From: Rhyacophila brunnea
Lineage: Eukaryota > Arthropoda > Insecta > Trichoptera > Rhyacophilidae
Assembly: GCA_022495005.1 (NCBI GenBank)
Contig: JAGYXB010001608.1
Coordinates: forward strand, 310,001 to 374,000
DNA length: 64,000 bases
Reading direction: 5' to 3'
How positions within the stretch are numbered: position 1 is the stretch's first letter; each line of letters begins with the position of its first letter. The translations under genes were made by a program, and so were the position numbers. Below the pieces are notes generated by a model. It was not told the DNA's origin. It worked only from the letters and a program-made list of their open reading frames with translations, and did no database searches. Positions 51,247 to 64,000 of the stretch are shown here, piece after piece.

Positions 51247-51249
51247 TTA

Positions 51250-54200
51250 TGGCATACTTAAAGGATAGAAATTTTTTCGCTGCCGTTTATAGAGATGCTC
51301 ACCATTAGTTTTGACTACTGTGAAGCTAGGTGCACAATAGCTATATAAAACATAATTGTTTGCATACTGTATCATGCCAATAGGGGCCCCAGTTGCTTTA
51401 TATAAATGGTTAAAATCATTCTGTGTCAAACATAAAGAATGAAATCAGCTAAACGCATAATATGCTTATATTATCAATAATGGTTAACCACATAGATAGA
51501 GCATAGACTAATATTAACCCCATGATGTTATATTATTGTGGTACGAGTAAGTGTCTTCTTTGTACAGTAACTGCAGGGGCGGTTCTACCTCAAGGGTTCA
51601 TAGGAACCATCGCCATATCGTTATCATGTCAAAAATACACGTCCATTAAAATAATTAATTAAATTAAATACGCCCTATTTCACGGTGACACCTATTTACA
51701 AATTAGGAAAGCTTTGGCGTCTATTTTTCACTGACCGAGGGGTTACTCAGGCCTAACCCGTCGCCACGGTACAAATCTCGTTCTGCAAAGGATGTGAATA
51801 CATTAGCGTTAGTATACGCATACTGGAGAATGAATCAAATAAACCCCAGGTGAGTAAAAACGCTCGTTGTCTGTCGTTGATAGCTGATTATGGTAAGCCT
51901 ATAATAATTATTATTATTAATCAACTTAATATTTTTAAGCACGCTTTTCAGATGTGATTTAGACGTATCGACTCAGATAGTTAGTTATATTATTTATTCT
52001 GAAAAATTACTCAGTTCCTCATTAATAAAATCATATTATTACAAGAAGCTTGGTACATAATGTATAATATGAGAAAGTAGGTAGGTATATATATTTAATA
52101 ATTAATGGGTAAACCCCACCACCTAGAAAGTCATCGAACTGCCACTGAGTACCTGTTAAATTACTGACAGCAGCTTCCATTGTCCTTGATGGCATGCGCA
52201 TGGCACATGAGGATTTGTGAAACAAACTTGTAGGTCATTTACCCAAATGCTTCGATTTGGATATGCCACCAATGCATTTTAGAAGTTGTTGCATGTGTTT
52301 TTCGATTTATCTAAAATTGCGGTACAAGAAGTGTTAAATTTAAGAGGGCTTTTTCTGCAGCTAGATATTTTTTTATACAATAATATTAATGTTTCAAAAA
52401 GATTTTTTATAGCTATATTTTTTTATTGATTTTTCACTTTTTTAAAATATTTTTTCAACGAATATCTGTATTATTCACTACTATATTACTACTATTACTA
52501 TTCCAATCCCTAACCATACTCAAACAATTGATAGGGAGACAATAGTATAGTAGCATAATATGTTGTCATTATTTTTGCCACTACAATCATTTAAAAAAAT
52601 TATCCTTTTTATAAGCTTGAATGCCGTTGTTTTGTAATGTTACACTCCCTTGTAGTATGTTTATATAACATGATAAAATAATCTCACGTGCAGAATGCAG
52701 TTCGCCGTATCACACTTCACCGTGAAATGTTGTACCGGAAATATATGGCGGTATATTAAAGACTGTCCAACCTCTCTGGGACGGAAAGTGCTGACATAAA
52801 ATTTATGTCTAAATAAAACACGGTTCCTGTCGGTTTACACTTTACAGGAAGCCAGCAGTAAACAAATTTTGAAAATAGCCGATATACTGGATTATTTGTT
52901 AGGTTATTTTAGGTTAGGTTTTCATTCTTGAATTCATGAATTTTGCCAAAATCAGCTATGAAAATTGAATTAATGTTCATATTGAATCTAATAAAAGACC
53001 GTATGGCGTATAGTATTATGGTCATCTCTTTCCGATAAGAAAGCTCACGGCAAACTGTGCCACGGTGAAATATTATATGTACCATTTATATGTACCCGAA
53101 ACAATTGGGTACGGAGGGTAATTTAAAACTAATAGAAAGTTAGTTTATATGGGGAAAAGGTGGATTAAAGTTTGAATAAAAATTCTCGTTGTGAATAGTT
53201 TATGAAATTTATTTTTGTAAGCAACTACATAAATATATCAATTTACTTTTCTTTTCATAGAGACATACGCCCATAATAAATATTTTAAACCTACGCTTTA
53301 TAAAAATATTTATTGTTTTACTTAAAAAGTATAGGATACATGATTTATGCATATTTTTCGAAAGGAAAAATATTATTATAATATAAAGTATGCAAGAATC
53401 CATAATATAAAGCGATAATACTTTTCATTTTTTGGAGCATTCAATTAATTTCATTAGGTATATAAATTTAAAAATTAATTCTATACGCTAGTTTACAATG
53501 TATTGAATACAAATTTCATTTTTAGAATAACCACAGGCCACATAGCTGCAATCTAATGCAAAGTAATGCAACATGTAAATTTCTCAAATAATTTAAAACA
53601 TAAAAGTCGGCAGTCAAGAGTCGACCCACTGTTTTTGAAATGGAGTTTTATCCATGCGTATCAGATTAAAATAAATCTTGAAATAGTATAATGCGTACAG
53701 AGTGAGGATTTAATTTTTTTATAAGCGTAGAAAAATGTTATAATCCAGCAAAAGACTGAATTAACCAATACAACATTTGGATCTTAAAAAAATCTTATTA
53801 CTATGAGAATGATAACGTTGATACCATAATAAAGTTAATAAAAATAACAGGTATTTATATATTTAGTATGAAACAAACATTGAAATATTTGATTCACTGT
53901 TTATTTAAAATAAAACAGTACAATTTAGTAAATTTTAAGATTCAGCTTTCCACAATAATATATAGATGGCAATGATAAATTGATAACTTCATTTTTAAAA
54001 TTGCTGAGGTGCATCTTTGGTTTATAATTTTTTCTATAATTCGTTTTCTATAATAGTTTATAATTCTTAATTATTGACATTTACGTCATGGTGCTGTTTG
54101 CGATTGAAGTATTACGCCACGCGTTTTTTGCATGCTGGCGGTATTACAACAGTTTTAGTTTCAGAAACGGCCGCAGTAACATGTACGTCTCGATATAGAA

Positions 54201-55081
54201 GTTGAAGTCTAGTGAAGTAATAAATATAGTAATAATTGGTATAATATTGTCACTGTTCTGACAGAAGACACTAATTCGAAAAAATGACGTATTGAGTTAG
54301 TTATACCAAAATGTTCCTTATTTCAAACTTACCGTCTGGAAACCTTCTTAATAAATAAACAGTCTTTATTTTGAAGTCATCCTTTTTACGATTACTTAAT
54401 AATCCCACATGATAGACCATTTCAAACAGTTTAACAACTTCAAAGTCAAATTACTCAACACTAGTATTCTCCAGTTAGTGTGTTCTGCCAGAACGGAGAC
54501 GATATACAAGTTTCATAAACAAACCCTAAAAAATTTGAAAGTGTTATGCTCACATTGATGTTCACTGTACTGGTTAGGTGTGTTTTTCGGTTTTTTTAGA
54601 GATAAATACACAATAATAATGTGGAGATAGGCCATTAGGCCATTCCTCGAATTTAAAAAAATCAGTTTAGAGTTTTAAAAGTGATTTTATATTTTAAATT
54701 TTCATATTCTGCATCAATGAAAAAAGATTTGTCACAACAAAGAAACAAGTTATGTTTCTGAAGCTAAAAACAGCATCAAATTACATGACTCTTTGTTAAA
54801 AAAAACAGGATGCTTGCCTTTTTTTCTAGAAAAAATTTTCAACAATCAATTTATCAATATACCATGCAAGGATACATAAAATTACAAGTGCGTTTAATAT
54901 TGGAAGCATTAAATATCATATTTTATTACCTATTATTATAAGTAATATAAAAATACTCATTGAGACCAAGACAAAAATACATTTTAATGATAACTTAATC
55001 TATTCTACAGACTTGGTCTGCGAATAGTTTAATGATCACAGGAGTTTCGGAATCATACCAGTCTATCACTCGCAGTACGAT
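51250..55081. other. Intergenic AT-rich stretch, little recognised
   Basis: Apart from the MITE piece at 52848-52965, no coding, RNA or clear mobile features were recognised. An AATAAA on the minus strand near 54920 could be the poly(A) signal of the ChaC-like gene. Confidence 0.4.
52848..52965. repeat. Partial copy of the 43535-43732 MITE
   Basis: From AGGAAGCCAGCAGTAAACAA through TTGTTAGGTTATTTTAGGTT to TTCATTCTTGAATTCATGAA this matches the inverse of the 43.5-kb element. The outer end is degraded. Confidence 0.65.
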
Positions 55082-55564
55082 TCACATGTTGAGGCAACGC
55101 AGTTTCTTTTCAGGAAGTCTCTTGCTGAATTGGTAATTGTCAGAGGAGTTGGGCGGTGCGGGCACTTGAGGCTCCGGATCGCCGCCCAGTCTCACCAGGC
55201 ACATCTTCAAAGCTGCCGCATGTCTTCTGACTATTCGCTCCAACGCAAACAGATGGTCGTCTCTGGCTCCCGGGATGTGTTCTCGCATAAATCTGGCTAA
55301 CCGCAGGACGTACTCGGCGTTGTGGCCCGACGCTCCGCTGGTGTTTACGACTTGGTGCGCTATCGACTCGAGGGAAGCTTCTCCTAGCCAATGCCGGTTT
55401 CCGGGTACCGCTACGTATATGAGAGCTGGAATGGACGGTTCCGTGCCGGTCGGGTGAAAGAAGGCTTTGTGAACGACATATCCACCAAGGCGGCATTCCC
55501 GCTGTTGGAGGTACGGCAGAGCTGCGTCTCCGACGAACTCAAATGCTCGACCCCAAGTTACAGC
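55082..55564 (-). CDS. Last exon of a ChaC-family gamma-glutamylcyclotransferase
   Basis: The acceptor CTTTATTTCAG precedes 55564, and the open frame runs 160 codons to TGA at 55084-55082. Family features: AVTWGRAFEF, the REC.LGGY segment (compare REKGGY), ALIYVAVPGN, HWLGEASLESIAHQVV, GASGHNAEYVLRLA and DDHLFALE, which follow the order in ChaC1/ChaC2. These cytosolic enzymes cleave glutathione to 5-oxoproline and Cys-Gly. The N-terminal part with GYGSL and the catalytic glutamate is not in this exon and was not found upstream to 64000. A tail of about 45 residues after FALE is longer than in human ChaC2. GC content exceeds the surroundings. Confidence 0.82.
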   Translation of the reverse strand, partial: AVTWGRAFEFVGDAALPYLQQRECRLGGYVVHKAFFHPTGTEPSIPALIYVAVPGNRHWLGEASLESIAHQVVNTSGASGHNAEYVLRLARFMREHIPGARDDHLFALERIVRRHAAALKMCLVRLGGDPEPQVPAPPNSSDNYQFSKRLPEKKLRCLNM

Positions 55565-58500
55565 CTGAAATAAAGAAAAAAAAATATTAAGCTAAACTTG
55601 AATTTTTAAAAATAATGACGCACTTTGCTTGAAGTGAAAAACAGATTTTGTTTCTCTCTTCAATTATTTAAGTTAAGAACGTCAATAAAATAGTAGTAAT
55701 ATCACATTGCCATTGTTACCTAATCCTCACAGTTAAAGTGGAATTTAGTACCTGTACATATGCATGAGGTAAATTCAGCATTTACTGTAGGTAGAACAGT
55801 AGGCATGCAGAAGATTAATAACATAAATAAATGGTAAGTACTACTTTACTGGATTTTGAATTTGCCCTATTTTTAATATACTTTGGTTTCATTAAATAAT
55901 GTTTTTTTCTAAAGTAAATAATTCAATTAATAAATTAAGAATTATTTTATTGATATTGATACAAGGTATGGGTATGTATTGTGTAGAGAAGAAATGACAG
56001 GTAGTATACCTGATATACTTTTCAAATCATCAGTTGTCGGATAATTACCAAAATTATAAAAAATACATTTTTTACAAACGCGATTTGGTTTGTATCTAGG
56101 GGCGGCAGGTTATATGAAAGTATGGTGAAGCAGGCTAGTATGGTAAAAAAGTATGGTGAGGCAGGCTGGTAATCAATTTGTGGCAAAATTTCCTCGTTAA
56201 CATTATATTATATGGGTACGTTATAATGACCAAAGTAAATCCTCCGTGATGCCCTGCATTTTTTGTTATCGCGTTGCTATTTCTCGTAAATTGTTGGCTT
56301 GCTTCGTTTAGTTGTATGGGAAAGCCGATTTCTTGCCCCTCTTTTTATTTAATACCTCTATGGTTTGTATGTTTATATAGTTTATAACATACTTAGAAGA
56401 GATTTAAGTTCCTACTATAAAATTACTATAGAACTACTAGTTTTTTTTTATAATGAGGAAATACAAAAAGTAAAATTATACAGAGTGGGTATTTAAAAAT
56501 GTTCAAGCTTTTTTATTATTTACTTACTTTAAATGGATGAAATGGATACACATATGCATATGCCGTTGAAATCATTCTAGTGTGAACTGTTGTCGCAAGA
56601 GTTACATGACAGCAAAAAATATACCATGGAAAGAGAATAATAGAAAATGGAGTGAGAGAGTTCAAATTACTTTCGAAGTACTGCCACATTATTATTTCTG
56701 TGATATCTGATACTATGTATGTACCCCTGTTATGTGGGTACCTTCTTAACTAATTTTTTTGAAAAATAATAAAATTTATTGTACTTTTATTTTATAAAAA
56801 TATTGAGGGTTACAATATTCATAAAACTACACAACTCTGGTTCACGCAGGGTTTAATTGAATTTTAAAAACTAACTGACACCATCTACAATTAATTCCAT
56901 GAAAACAAATATGTATAACTATTTATGTCGGATCTTAACGGCATACTTCCACCATTCGCAACAGCTTTATAGAGAGTATACATATTATTAGGCACATGAA
57001 TTTTGTGCATTTTTGTTATTGTCATGGCAGTCATCGTTAGACCCAGCAAAAACAAGGTTGTCGTTGACATTTTACTCATTTTGTGATGTTAAATAAATAC
57101 ACCCGAAAATGCCAAAAAGAAAGTCTATATTTATTGGTGCATTATAACAAATCATTCCTTAAAAACATTCATAGCACCAAATGTGAATGGTCAAAATCAA
57201 ACTTAATGACTAACATACATAACTTGAAAACACATCAGATTAGTATACCGACTAAAAAAAAATCACATTTGTGCCCGTATATCCACTGGTATCATGCCAA
57301 TATGCTTTAAACAATTAAGTTACAAGCCTCCTACTTAATTGCGATAATTTAAACTAGTAGGTCCAACATGAATGCTTATCACATTGCGTTATTATTATTT
57401 AACGGTTTTTGTGTTTTAAATCAAGGAATATTAATTACCTTAATGACTAAACGATGTCCGGCTCTCGCTAAATATTTAGTTATAATGTATACTTGAACTC
57501 GCTAACAATTTTTAATAAACCACTTCTTTTATTCAACGAATAATTCGCAAGATTTGAGAATGTAACATTGCATATATTGAACATACATAACTTGAAAACA
57601 CCTCAGATATATACCTACCCAAATTACACAATTTTCAAATGGGTTTTTTCAAATGTGTTGTTCAATATATGGAATGTTACATTCTCAAATCTTGTGAATT
57701 ACTCGTTGAATAAAAAAAATGGTTTATTAATGACTAATGTTTATAACTTCATAGAAAAGTAATTCTAATCAATTAGGCTTTGGCCACATAGCAGGTGCTT
57801 CGCTAGTCCTGAGCTAGATGCTATGCTTGTCTACTAAAAACACTACTGCCACATTGCACGCTACGTGCTTAGATACAAATTCATTTGACATTTGGGAGCG
57901 CTCAAGTCAACAACAATATGTCACTCTCAAAACTAACCAGAAAGCTACTTCTCACAGAGAATTGAAGTTAAAAATTCCGAAATTCTCAAATTCGAACTTC
58001 TTGGATGCATTCATCCCATGCGTCATTATTCATAACCTCAAAATATACGGTGTTTGACGTTTGTCATACTGAAGAAACATCCGCCATCTTGCAAAATCCA
58101 TAGACAATGGCAAAATCACTAGATGACACAATAAAAATAACCAACACGTATGTTTGCCGGGAGACTCACGAGGTGACTCATAATCACGTAACGATGCGCG
58201 AAGCGTGCAGTGTGGCCATTGCAATTGAATAGTGTGCGTTCGTTCACTAGGATATGTCACCTACCACGTAGCCACCAAGCAAGGCACCTGCATATGTGGC
58301 TGAAGCCTTACCTATTTAGATTTTCAATATACTTATACATTATACAATGTGAAGAAACATATGTTTTGTATATTAATTTTAGTAGCATTCAGGAGATTTT
58401 CTTCATTTTATATTAATATTACAACTTGTTATTAATTCTCATGTAATTTTAAAACTATACTAACTACAGAAAAGTTTGCCGACCCCTATTAGGATTATTA

Positions 58501-58646
58501 AATGCTGGAAATTATCTAAGAGCTGTAACAACAGGATGTGACATGACCCAGTTGCGAGACTCGGGATAGGTAAGAAATTATTGTTTATGTCCCAGTTTTA
58601 TTGTTTGTATTGGGTGTCATACTTACCAGTATGACACCCAATGATT
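55565..58646. other. Probable ChaC-like intron; dispersed repeats only
   Basis: No second ChaC exon was recognised. Repeat cores occur at 57527-57600 and inverted at 57655-57735. An open frame at 56891-57079 (minus) starts with a hydrophobic stretch like a signal peptide, but nothing else supports it. Confidence 0.4.
57527..57735. repeat. Inverted pair of the dispersed repeat core
   Basis: 57527-57600 (plus: TTATTCAACGAATAATTCGC) and 57655-57735 (minus: inverse of the same) form a hairpin of ~75-bp arms with a 55-bp loop. Same family as 1979 and 6013, here with both orientations joined. Confidence 0.65.
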
Positions 58647-58839
58647 TTTTTTTTTTTTTTTGAATTATTAATAACCATGTCCTTGCTTTTTCGTACAAGG
58701 TGGTTTGTTAGTAATTTTGAACAATCACAAACACCCAGGCTTTGAGAAAAATACATAAATGTTTTTGTCATGACCGGGAATCGAACCCAGAACTCTCGGG
58801 TGGAAGGCCAGCGCCTTATCCACTGCACCACGAGAGCCC
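58647..58839 (-). mobile_element. tRNA-derived SINE copy 3
   Basis: Head GGGCTCTCGTGGTGCAGTGG, B box GGTTCGATTCC, poly(A) tail of about 18. Flanked by AATGATT (part of CCCAATGATT) on both sides. It looks the youngest of the three. Confidence 0.87.
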
Positions 58840-59026
58840 AATGATTGGACTTGATCAGGCATTAAACTGTCCTAATGGTACTAGTAATATCGGTTGATTA
58901 CAATTATCTGATAATTTACATTTTAAAGTGTTTTAATGAATCAATTGCATATTTAAAAACATTAAGAGGAAAACCATTATAAAATGTAGTTCGTCAGAGG
59001 GTCTCGTTTTATTATTACTTATAAAC

Positions 59027-59250
59027 AGCGCTCGAAATGGAAAATTTTAAGAACCGGAGCGCTTGATGATTTTACGAAAATATTTACATAGTTATCTAAT
59101 TTTATATGTAATTTATAAAAATAAGTGTTAGATTTTTTTGTTGCATGGCCTATCTAGTTCAGAGGGCCAAATTATTTTTTCCAGGAGACGGAGCGATAAT
59201 TTTGGGGATTTTATGAACCGGAACAGCGCCGTCCATTTTGAGCCCTGCTT
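59027..59250. mobile_element. Short hAT-like MITE
   Basis: The left CAGCGCTCGAAATGGA and the inverted right CAGGGCTCAAAATGGA are hAT-like ends. The flanking 8-mers (CTTATAAA, CTTACATA) match only in part, so the target duplication is unproven. Confidence 0.5.
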
Positions 59251-60861
59251 ACATATTATTTTATGGTTATGTTTATCATTAAAATGTATCTGTAAAAGAA
59301 ATTTGTAATGGGTTTTATTTTTCATTAAAAAAAAGAAAATGTGTTTAACTATTATTTATAGTTTATTTATATCGAATCGAGTTTCGATATTGTGACCATA
59401 TTTGAATTTGAAATTTGAAAAAAATATGTACTTATTTTTCTTTTTGATGTTTTTAGATTAAATTAAAACACTCTTCAGTAAATCATACCAATTCAATTTC
59501 ATGGTACCAGCCACGTATTCTACCACTAAATGCCCATAGTTCTTCACTTCAACCCAGCTATTGCTATTGCTGCATCTATTTATATACCAATAAAAAAAAA
59601 GTATTGATCAGTGCTTATGGACCGAATTGATGAAACTTTTACAACCGATTTCACATTATTGTTATAAATTTAATAGTTTCATGAAACGTTCCGAAGTAAA
59701 GATAAAAAAAGACGTAATAACGTAGCAACGGTGGTGTGGTAAGGTGAGGTACCGGTAGAGGGCACGCGGTCAAATTACATTCAAACCAAATCAGACTGCA
59801 TTGTGTACATTTGTCTACTTTTTATTTACGTATTTCTACCAGTATAAGTTGTCCGCTGAGTGAGGGCGCCACATGCTAACATTTGACATAATCATTCAAT
59901 ACTTTTTACACTGCGATAAGCTTAGTTCTAAATCCGAACACCTGACGATTTATAATGATCTATAAATAGTAAATAATAAACACATTCCCGCCTATTTCCT
60001 AATGCACGGGAAGAAATCGCATTGATGCATATTTTAATGGTTCACTTGACTATCACTATTGCACTTAATTATTTACGAAATCTAATAAAAGGAAGTAGGT
60101 AACTAGGTAGGTAATCAAAATCAATCCATTTGCTTTACGTAAAAACTATTTTTTGTATGTCATATGATAATATCCAGATTTTTCATTTACATAACCATAA
60201 ATTTTAAAACTGCAAACATAAAAACATCGATTAATAAGTAGCGCTTATCATAAAATAATATTGTACGAGTTCTTTAATTAATATCCTGGATACAAATCCA
60301 GTATCAACCTGTTTGATAAAACATGCGTTATTTGTTTTCATTTTTAATACATATAATTAGTATTATCACAATAATTGCCAATGTTATAATCTAAAAAACA
60401 AAGTTCAACACGAAATAACAAATAACCATATTATAAAGAGATGAGATGACGGTAAAGCAATACTAGCGAACAGGGGCGCCGCATTCATATGGGCAATATG
60501 TGCGGCGCTCGCGGGCATCCGAACAAAAGGGCGACCCGCATAGTGGTGTTTGAATATGGCTAACATGGTAACACTAGCGTCAAGTGTCATTCTGTCTGGC
60601 ATCTTGTACTTCTGCGGGCTGGCGTATAAAAAGTAAAATAATATTCTGCAAGTACATGCCAAACGAATTAACACTATCTATATCCATATTGAGATAAATA
60701 ATTGTTAAATGAATTTGAGTGTATGGACTGTTTTATAGACACGCGAATTTATTTTGACAGCAGCTGTCAGTGGTAAATGGAAATACAGAAGGGGGCGTGT
60801 TCATAACAAAAGTAGTCTATGGTTAAGGATTCATTAACTCTATAGTCAGTATAGTCTATAG

Positions 60862-61517
60862 CAGAGGGGGGCAAACTGCGGCCCGCGGGCCGCATGTGGC
60901 CCGCCGGGTATTTTTTTGCGGCCCGCCATCATTAATTGCACTTCTGATGACGAATAACTTTTTTATAATTTACAAAAATATATATTGTTATAGATTAAAA
61001 TTTGTTCAGCAATAGTACGCGATCCATTTTCAATAGATATTGATAGTGTACCGACAGAAATACAACTTGAGATTATTGATCTGCAGTTTGACACTGATTT
61101 AAGAGAATTGCATGGTCGTGAAGAAATCTCCAAAATTTTACAATGCCCTTAATTCAGATAAATTCGACCAACTTAAAGATTAGGCAAGAAAAATGTTATT
61201 TATTTTTGGATCAACCTATACGTCATGTGAACAAACATTTTCGATCATGAACCTCAATAAAAATTCTTAACGATCAAATATCTCCGATGCCCATTTACAA
61301 GCAGTTTTGAGAATATCAACTACAAAACTAACACCTGAATTTAAAAAGTAAAAAAAAGTAAGTAAAAAGTTTTATTCTTCTCATAAATTTTTTTGTAATG
61401 TTTATTTTTCGTGATAATAAATAGTGTATATCTAAAAATGATATTTTACTTGCGGCCCGCCGCTCATTTTGAATTCTTGAATTTGGCCCTCCATCCAAAA
61501 AGTTTGCCCCCCCCCTG
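60862..61517 (+). mobile_element. hAT element, internally deleted, 8-bp target duplication
   Basis: The ends CAGAGGGGGGCAAACT and, inverted, CAGGGGGGGGGCAAACT are flanked by an exact 8-bp GTCTATAG (60854-60861 and 61518-61525). Both subterminal regions carry GCGGCCCGC. The interior retains pieces of a transposase C-terminus. Confidence 0.9.
61020..61350 (+). pseudogene. hAT transposase C-terminal remnant
   Basis: Broken frames contain DLQFDTDLRELHGREE, GSTYTSCEQTFSIMN and SDAHLQAVLRIST. This is the dimerisation-region signature of hAT transposases of the GTF2IRD2/ZBED-like type. Stops and frameshifts separate the pieces. Confidence 0.7.
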
Positions 61518-61525
61518 GTCTATAG

Positions 61526-64000
61526 TTAAGTCATCCTTTTCGGAAACTTATCCTTAAGATTGAAATATTGGATTCAAACTGAGAGCAGAGTTTCTCTCCG
61601 CACACATGCGGCTGCACCTATGGCAGCGGCCCTGCTAACGAGTCGCGACAACATCATTATGGATCAATAACAAGCTAAATACACGTTATTATTAATAATA
61701 ATGAAATTATTAATTTATAAATCGTTTTTCAAAACTAGTAGAAACTGGTTCTTTACAAGGATGTAAATAAAAATAACATTAAGATTGAATTGAGATTTGA
61801 GAAAAATAATTTTATTTAATTAATTGTAAAATTGATTAAATAGGAATTTTACTACGTATGTTGACGGAATGTCAGTGACTCGAAGATATCGCGGTGACGT
61901 CCGAAATAAAACATTAACACAAATTCTATGACAACTAAATTCCCAATCACGTGAATAAGCAATGCATTATGAATAGTAATGTAATTACAATATAAATTCG
62001 TAGCTTTAGAGCAGTATTTTCCAAACTGTGTAGTGAAAAAGGGGTACGCGTGCTTGGTTTAATCGCGTTTAAAAATTATGTGAATCCAATTATAGGTAAA
62101 TACAATTTTATATTTTTTCCCGAAATGGGGGTGCGCTATGTTGAATATTTCGGAAACGCTGATATTTATAGAAGTTGATGAACGGACTCGAAACTGAGTT
62201 GATTGACTGAAGTTAATAATAATTTTCTAATATTATTAGCGATAGCCCGCAATTTCACATGCGTGAAATACGGACACATTTACAGAATGAAGAAATAGAC
62301 TGAATCGATTCGATATCTTTCAAATCAATGAGATAGACAATGGCTTGATCTAGAGGAGCACCCCTCACTTCACCACTCCACGCTTACTATCTGACCATTT
62401 TACCTACGAAAGTACGTTATTCGAAAACGTGTCAATGGACAAAAGCTCATGATTACGTGATTATTATACATAATTACAATCACTAGATTAGTATAATGAA
62501 AACAAAAGAAATTTTACGGATAAAAAATACTTTTAATGTCTGCTACCGAAATAATTTGTTGGAAATATCGCATGTAGGTACTTAGTAGAACTCTTTTGAT
62601 TGATGAATAAATGTGTACCTACTTGTTTCATATTTATACAAATAAGAAGGTATTATTATAACTTATCTTGTGTTCCTCGTAAAGCCAATACACGTATTTT
62701 TCTAATATTTTAATATTTTTTATTTATAAAATCACAGGTTTTCTTAAAAATACACTACTTTCGCTGACAAAACGTGTAGGTATAACTGTCAAAAAATAAT
62801 AGTGGGAAGGTACATAAGTAACTAAATGGCAGATATCAAGTCAAAAACTCAACATTAACCAATTTAATCACACTTAATTTTTTCTGGGATTGGTGTCAAA
62901 TATTGCCACAGGAAAGGGTCGCATGAATCAGTTTTTTGATAATAAGTATTTATTATATCTATGAGTGTGACTAAGTTGTAAGGAGTTACATAGAATAATA
63001 AAATTATGTTATTTTAGTATGGTGTGACTATTTTCTGCAAATCGAAGGTGGCATGTTCGCGATCATTTCTTTATGGATTATTTTGTATGAAGGGAGGCTG
63101 TATGGTGTATGCGGAATGTAGAAAAAAATACTAGATTGTATTAAAAACGATAACTCATTTTTGTTAAAATTGTGGAATGACTTGTTTCTGCATAGCTGCT
63201 ACCCTCAATTGACATCCGCGAGAAAAAAAGTTTTTGAAAAACTACAGAAAAACCTGCAAACAGTATTGATGAGAAATCGACCAATGTTATATGAAAAGTA
63301 ATTAGGTGGTACAAGGATTTTCCACTATAACGGTTATATTATTTATTTAATTTTATTGTACATAGTAGGAAATGACAATAAAGTTTTTTACTTAGTGTCG
63401 ACTTCCTGTTGGAAAAACGTTAAATTTTACAACTCTAATCGAAATTGTTTTTACAAAAAAATACCGTTTTTCTTAAATACATTTAATTATGTACCTACTG
63501 AGAAGGACAGTGTTTTTTTCTTGTTAACTCTTAGACTTATTGTCTAGCTAGTGACTAGTCTGTGTTTGCGTTCATCAATATTTATTAACCGTATCGAAAT
63601 ATAAAAGGCTTGCCAGTGGCGAAGGGTGGAGGTAGGCTGTTAAGATCCGCCATAAACAGTGCACATAAAACTTTTTCAGACATACATATTTGTTTTCATT
63701 GAAATAAGACTACAATTTACAAATAGTATTGGTTAGTTTTTAAAATTCAATTTAACCTTGAGAAACCAAGCCATAATAGATAATAGTCATAAAATACATG
63801 TATATCTATAAAATATCTAAAATTATGCAATTAAATCATACATAACTTTTAATATTTAATAAATAGAATAATATTTTTTATTTATTATAGTTTGGTATAG
63901 TCAGGGCTTAATGAATTAAAAAAATTAACCAACAATATGTGTAATATGTATTTTTAATCCAACGAAAACAAATAACTATAAATGAAAAAGTGTGCACAAT
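61526..64000. other. Right-edge AT-rich stretch, no gene recognised
   Basis: Near 62013-62161 a short block begins CAGTATTTTCCAAACTGTG and ends with an inverse-like GGAAACGCTG, possibly another tiny hAT MITE. No exon of the ChaC-like gene or other gene was found up to the window edge. Confidence 0.4.

Noticed and set aside
56891..57079. Small secreted peptide (62 codons with hydrophobic N-terminus)
   Set aside because: Only the hydrophobic start supports it; no homology, no promoter or splice evidence, and similar frames arise by chance in AT-rich DNA.
58598..58831. 77-codon minus-strand ORF
   Set aside because: It is the translated tRNA-derived SINE head and body (also the frames at 36010-36195 and 47614-47914).
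60405..60674. 89-codon minus-strand ORF in a GC-richer patch
   Set aside because: No family resemblance and no splice or poly(A) context. It may be repeat or promoter DNA.

Overview
The window looks like part of an insect nuclear genome. It is AT-rich, its genes have introns of several kilobases with GT-AG ends, and it is full of insect-type transposons. Three conserved protein genes can be supported by splicing exons by eye. The species cannot be read from the sequence. The many short GTAGGTACC-like runs and the transposon mix would fit an aphid-like hemipteran or a lepidopteran, but that is inference.

Layout. Positions 1-1530 hold the broken 3' part of a DIRS-like tyrosine-recombinase retroelement (minus strand), followed by a repeat-rich spacer. 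A GPATCH11 (G-patch domain protein 11) gene runs on the plus strand from 3945 to 22227 in five coding exons that join in frame to 258 codons. Its fourth intron is 14.5 kb and has collected a TA-flanked DNA element, a 5'-truncated RTE-like LINE, a 4.0-kb non-coding TIR element and a 2.7-kb TIR element packed with inverted and tandem satellites. From 46.3 kb down to about 24.5 kb, on the minus strand, lies a B52/SRp55 (SRSF4/5/6-type) splicing-factor gene, convergent with GPATCH11. Its coding exons join in frame to 313 codons. From 48.4 to 50.15 kb is a Helitron remnant. At 55.08-55.56 kb (minus strand) is the last exon of a ChaC-family gamma-glutamylcyclotransferase; its 5' exons were not found and probably lie beyond the window. 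The remainder is AT-rich and carries hAT, pogo-like, SINE and foldback elements.

Most interesting points. (1) The B52 gene has two adjacent 105-nt exons (40901-40797 and 40626-40522) with identical phase and related peptides. They look like a tandemly duplicated, alternatively used exon covering the end of RRM1 and the linker. (2) Four introns of the same gene each hold a C/D-box snoRNA-like unit on the host strand. Three of these keep the same guide, predicted to direct 2'-O-methylation of 28S rRNA at the G of CCCGAAAGATG. (3) Several large inverted-repeat elements lie in introns of both genes and would fold into long hairpins in the pre-mRNAs. All gene models are inferred from splice signals, reading phase and remembered family similarity. 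No search or transcript was available.
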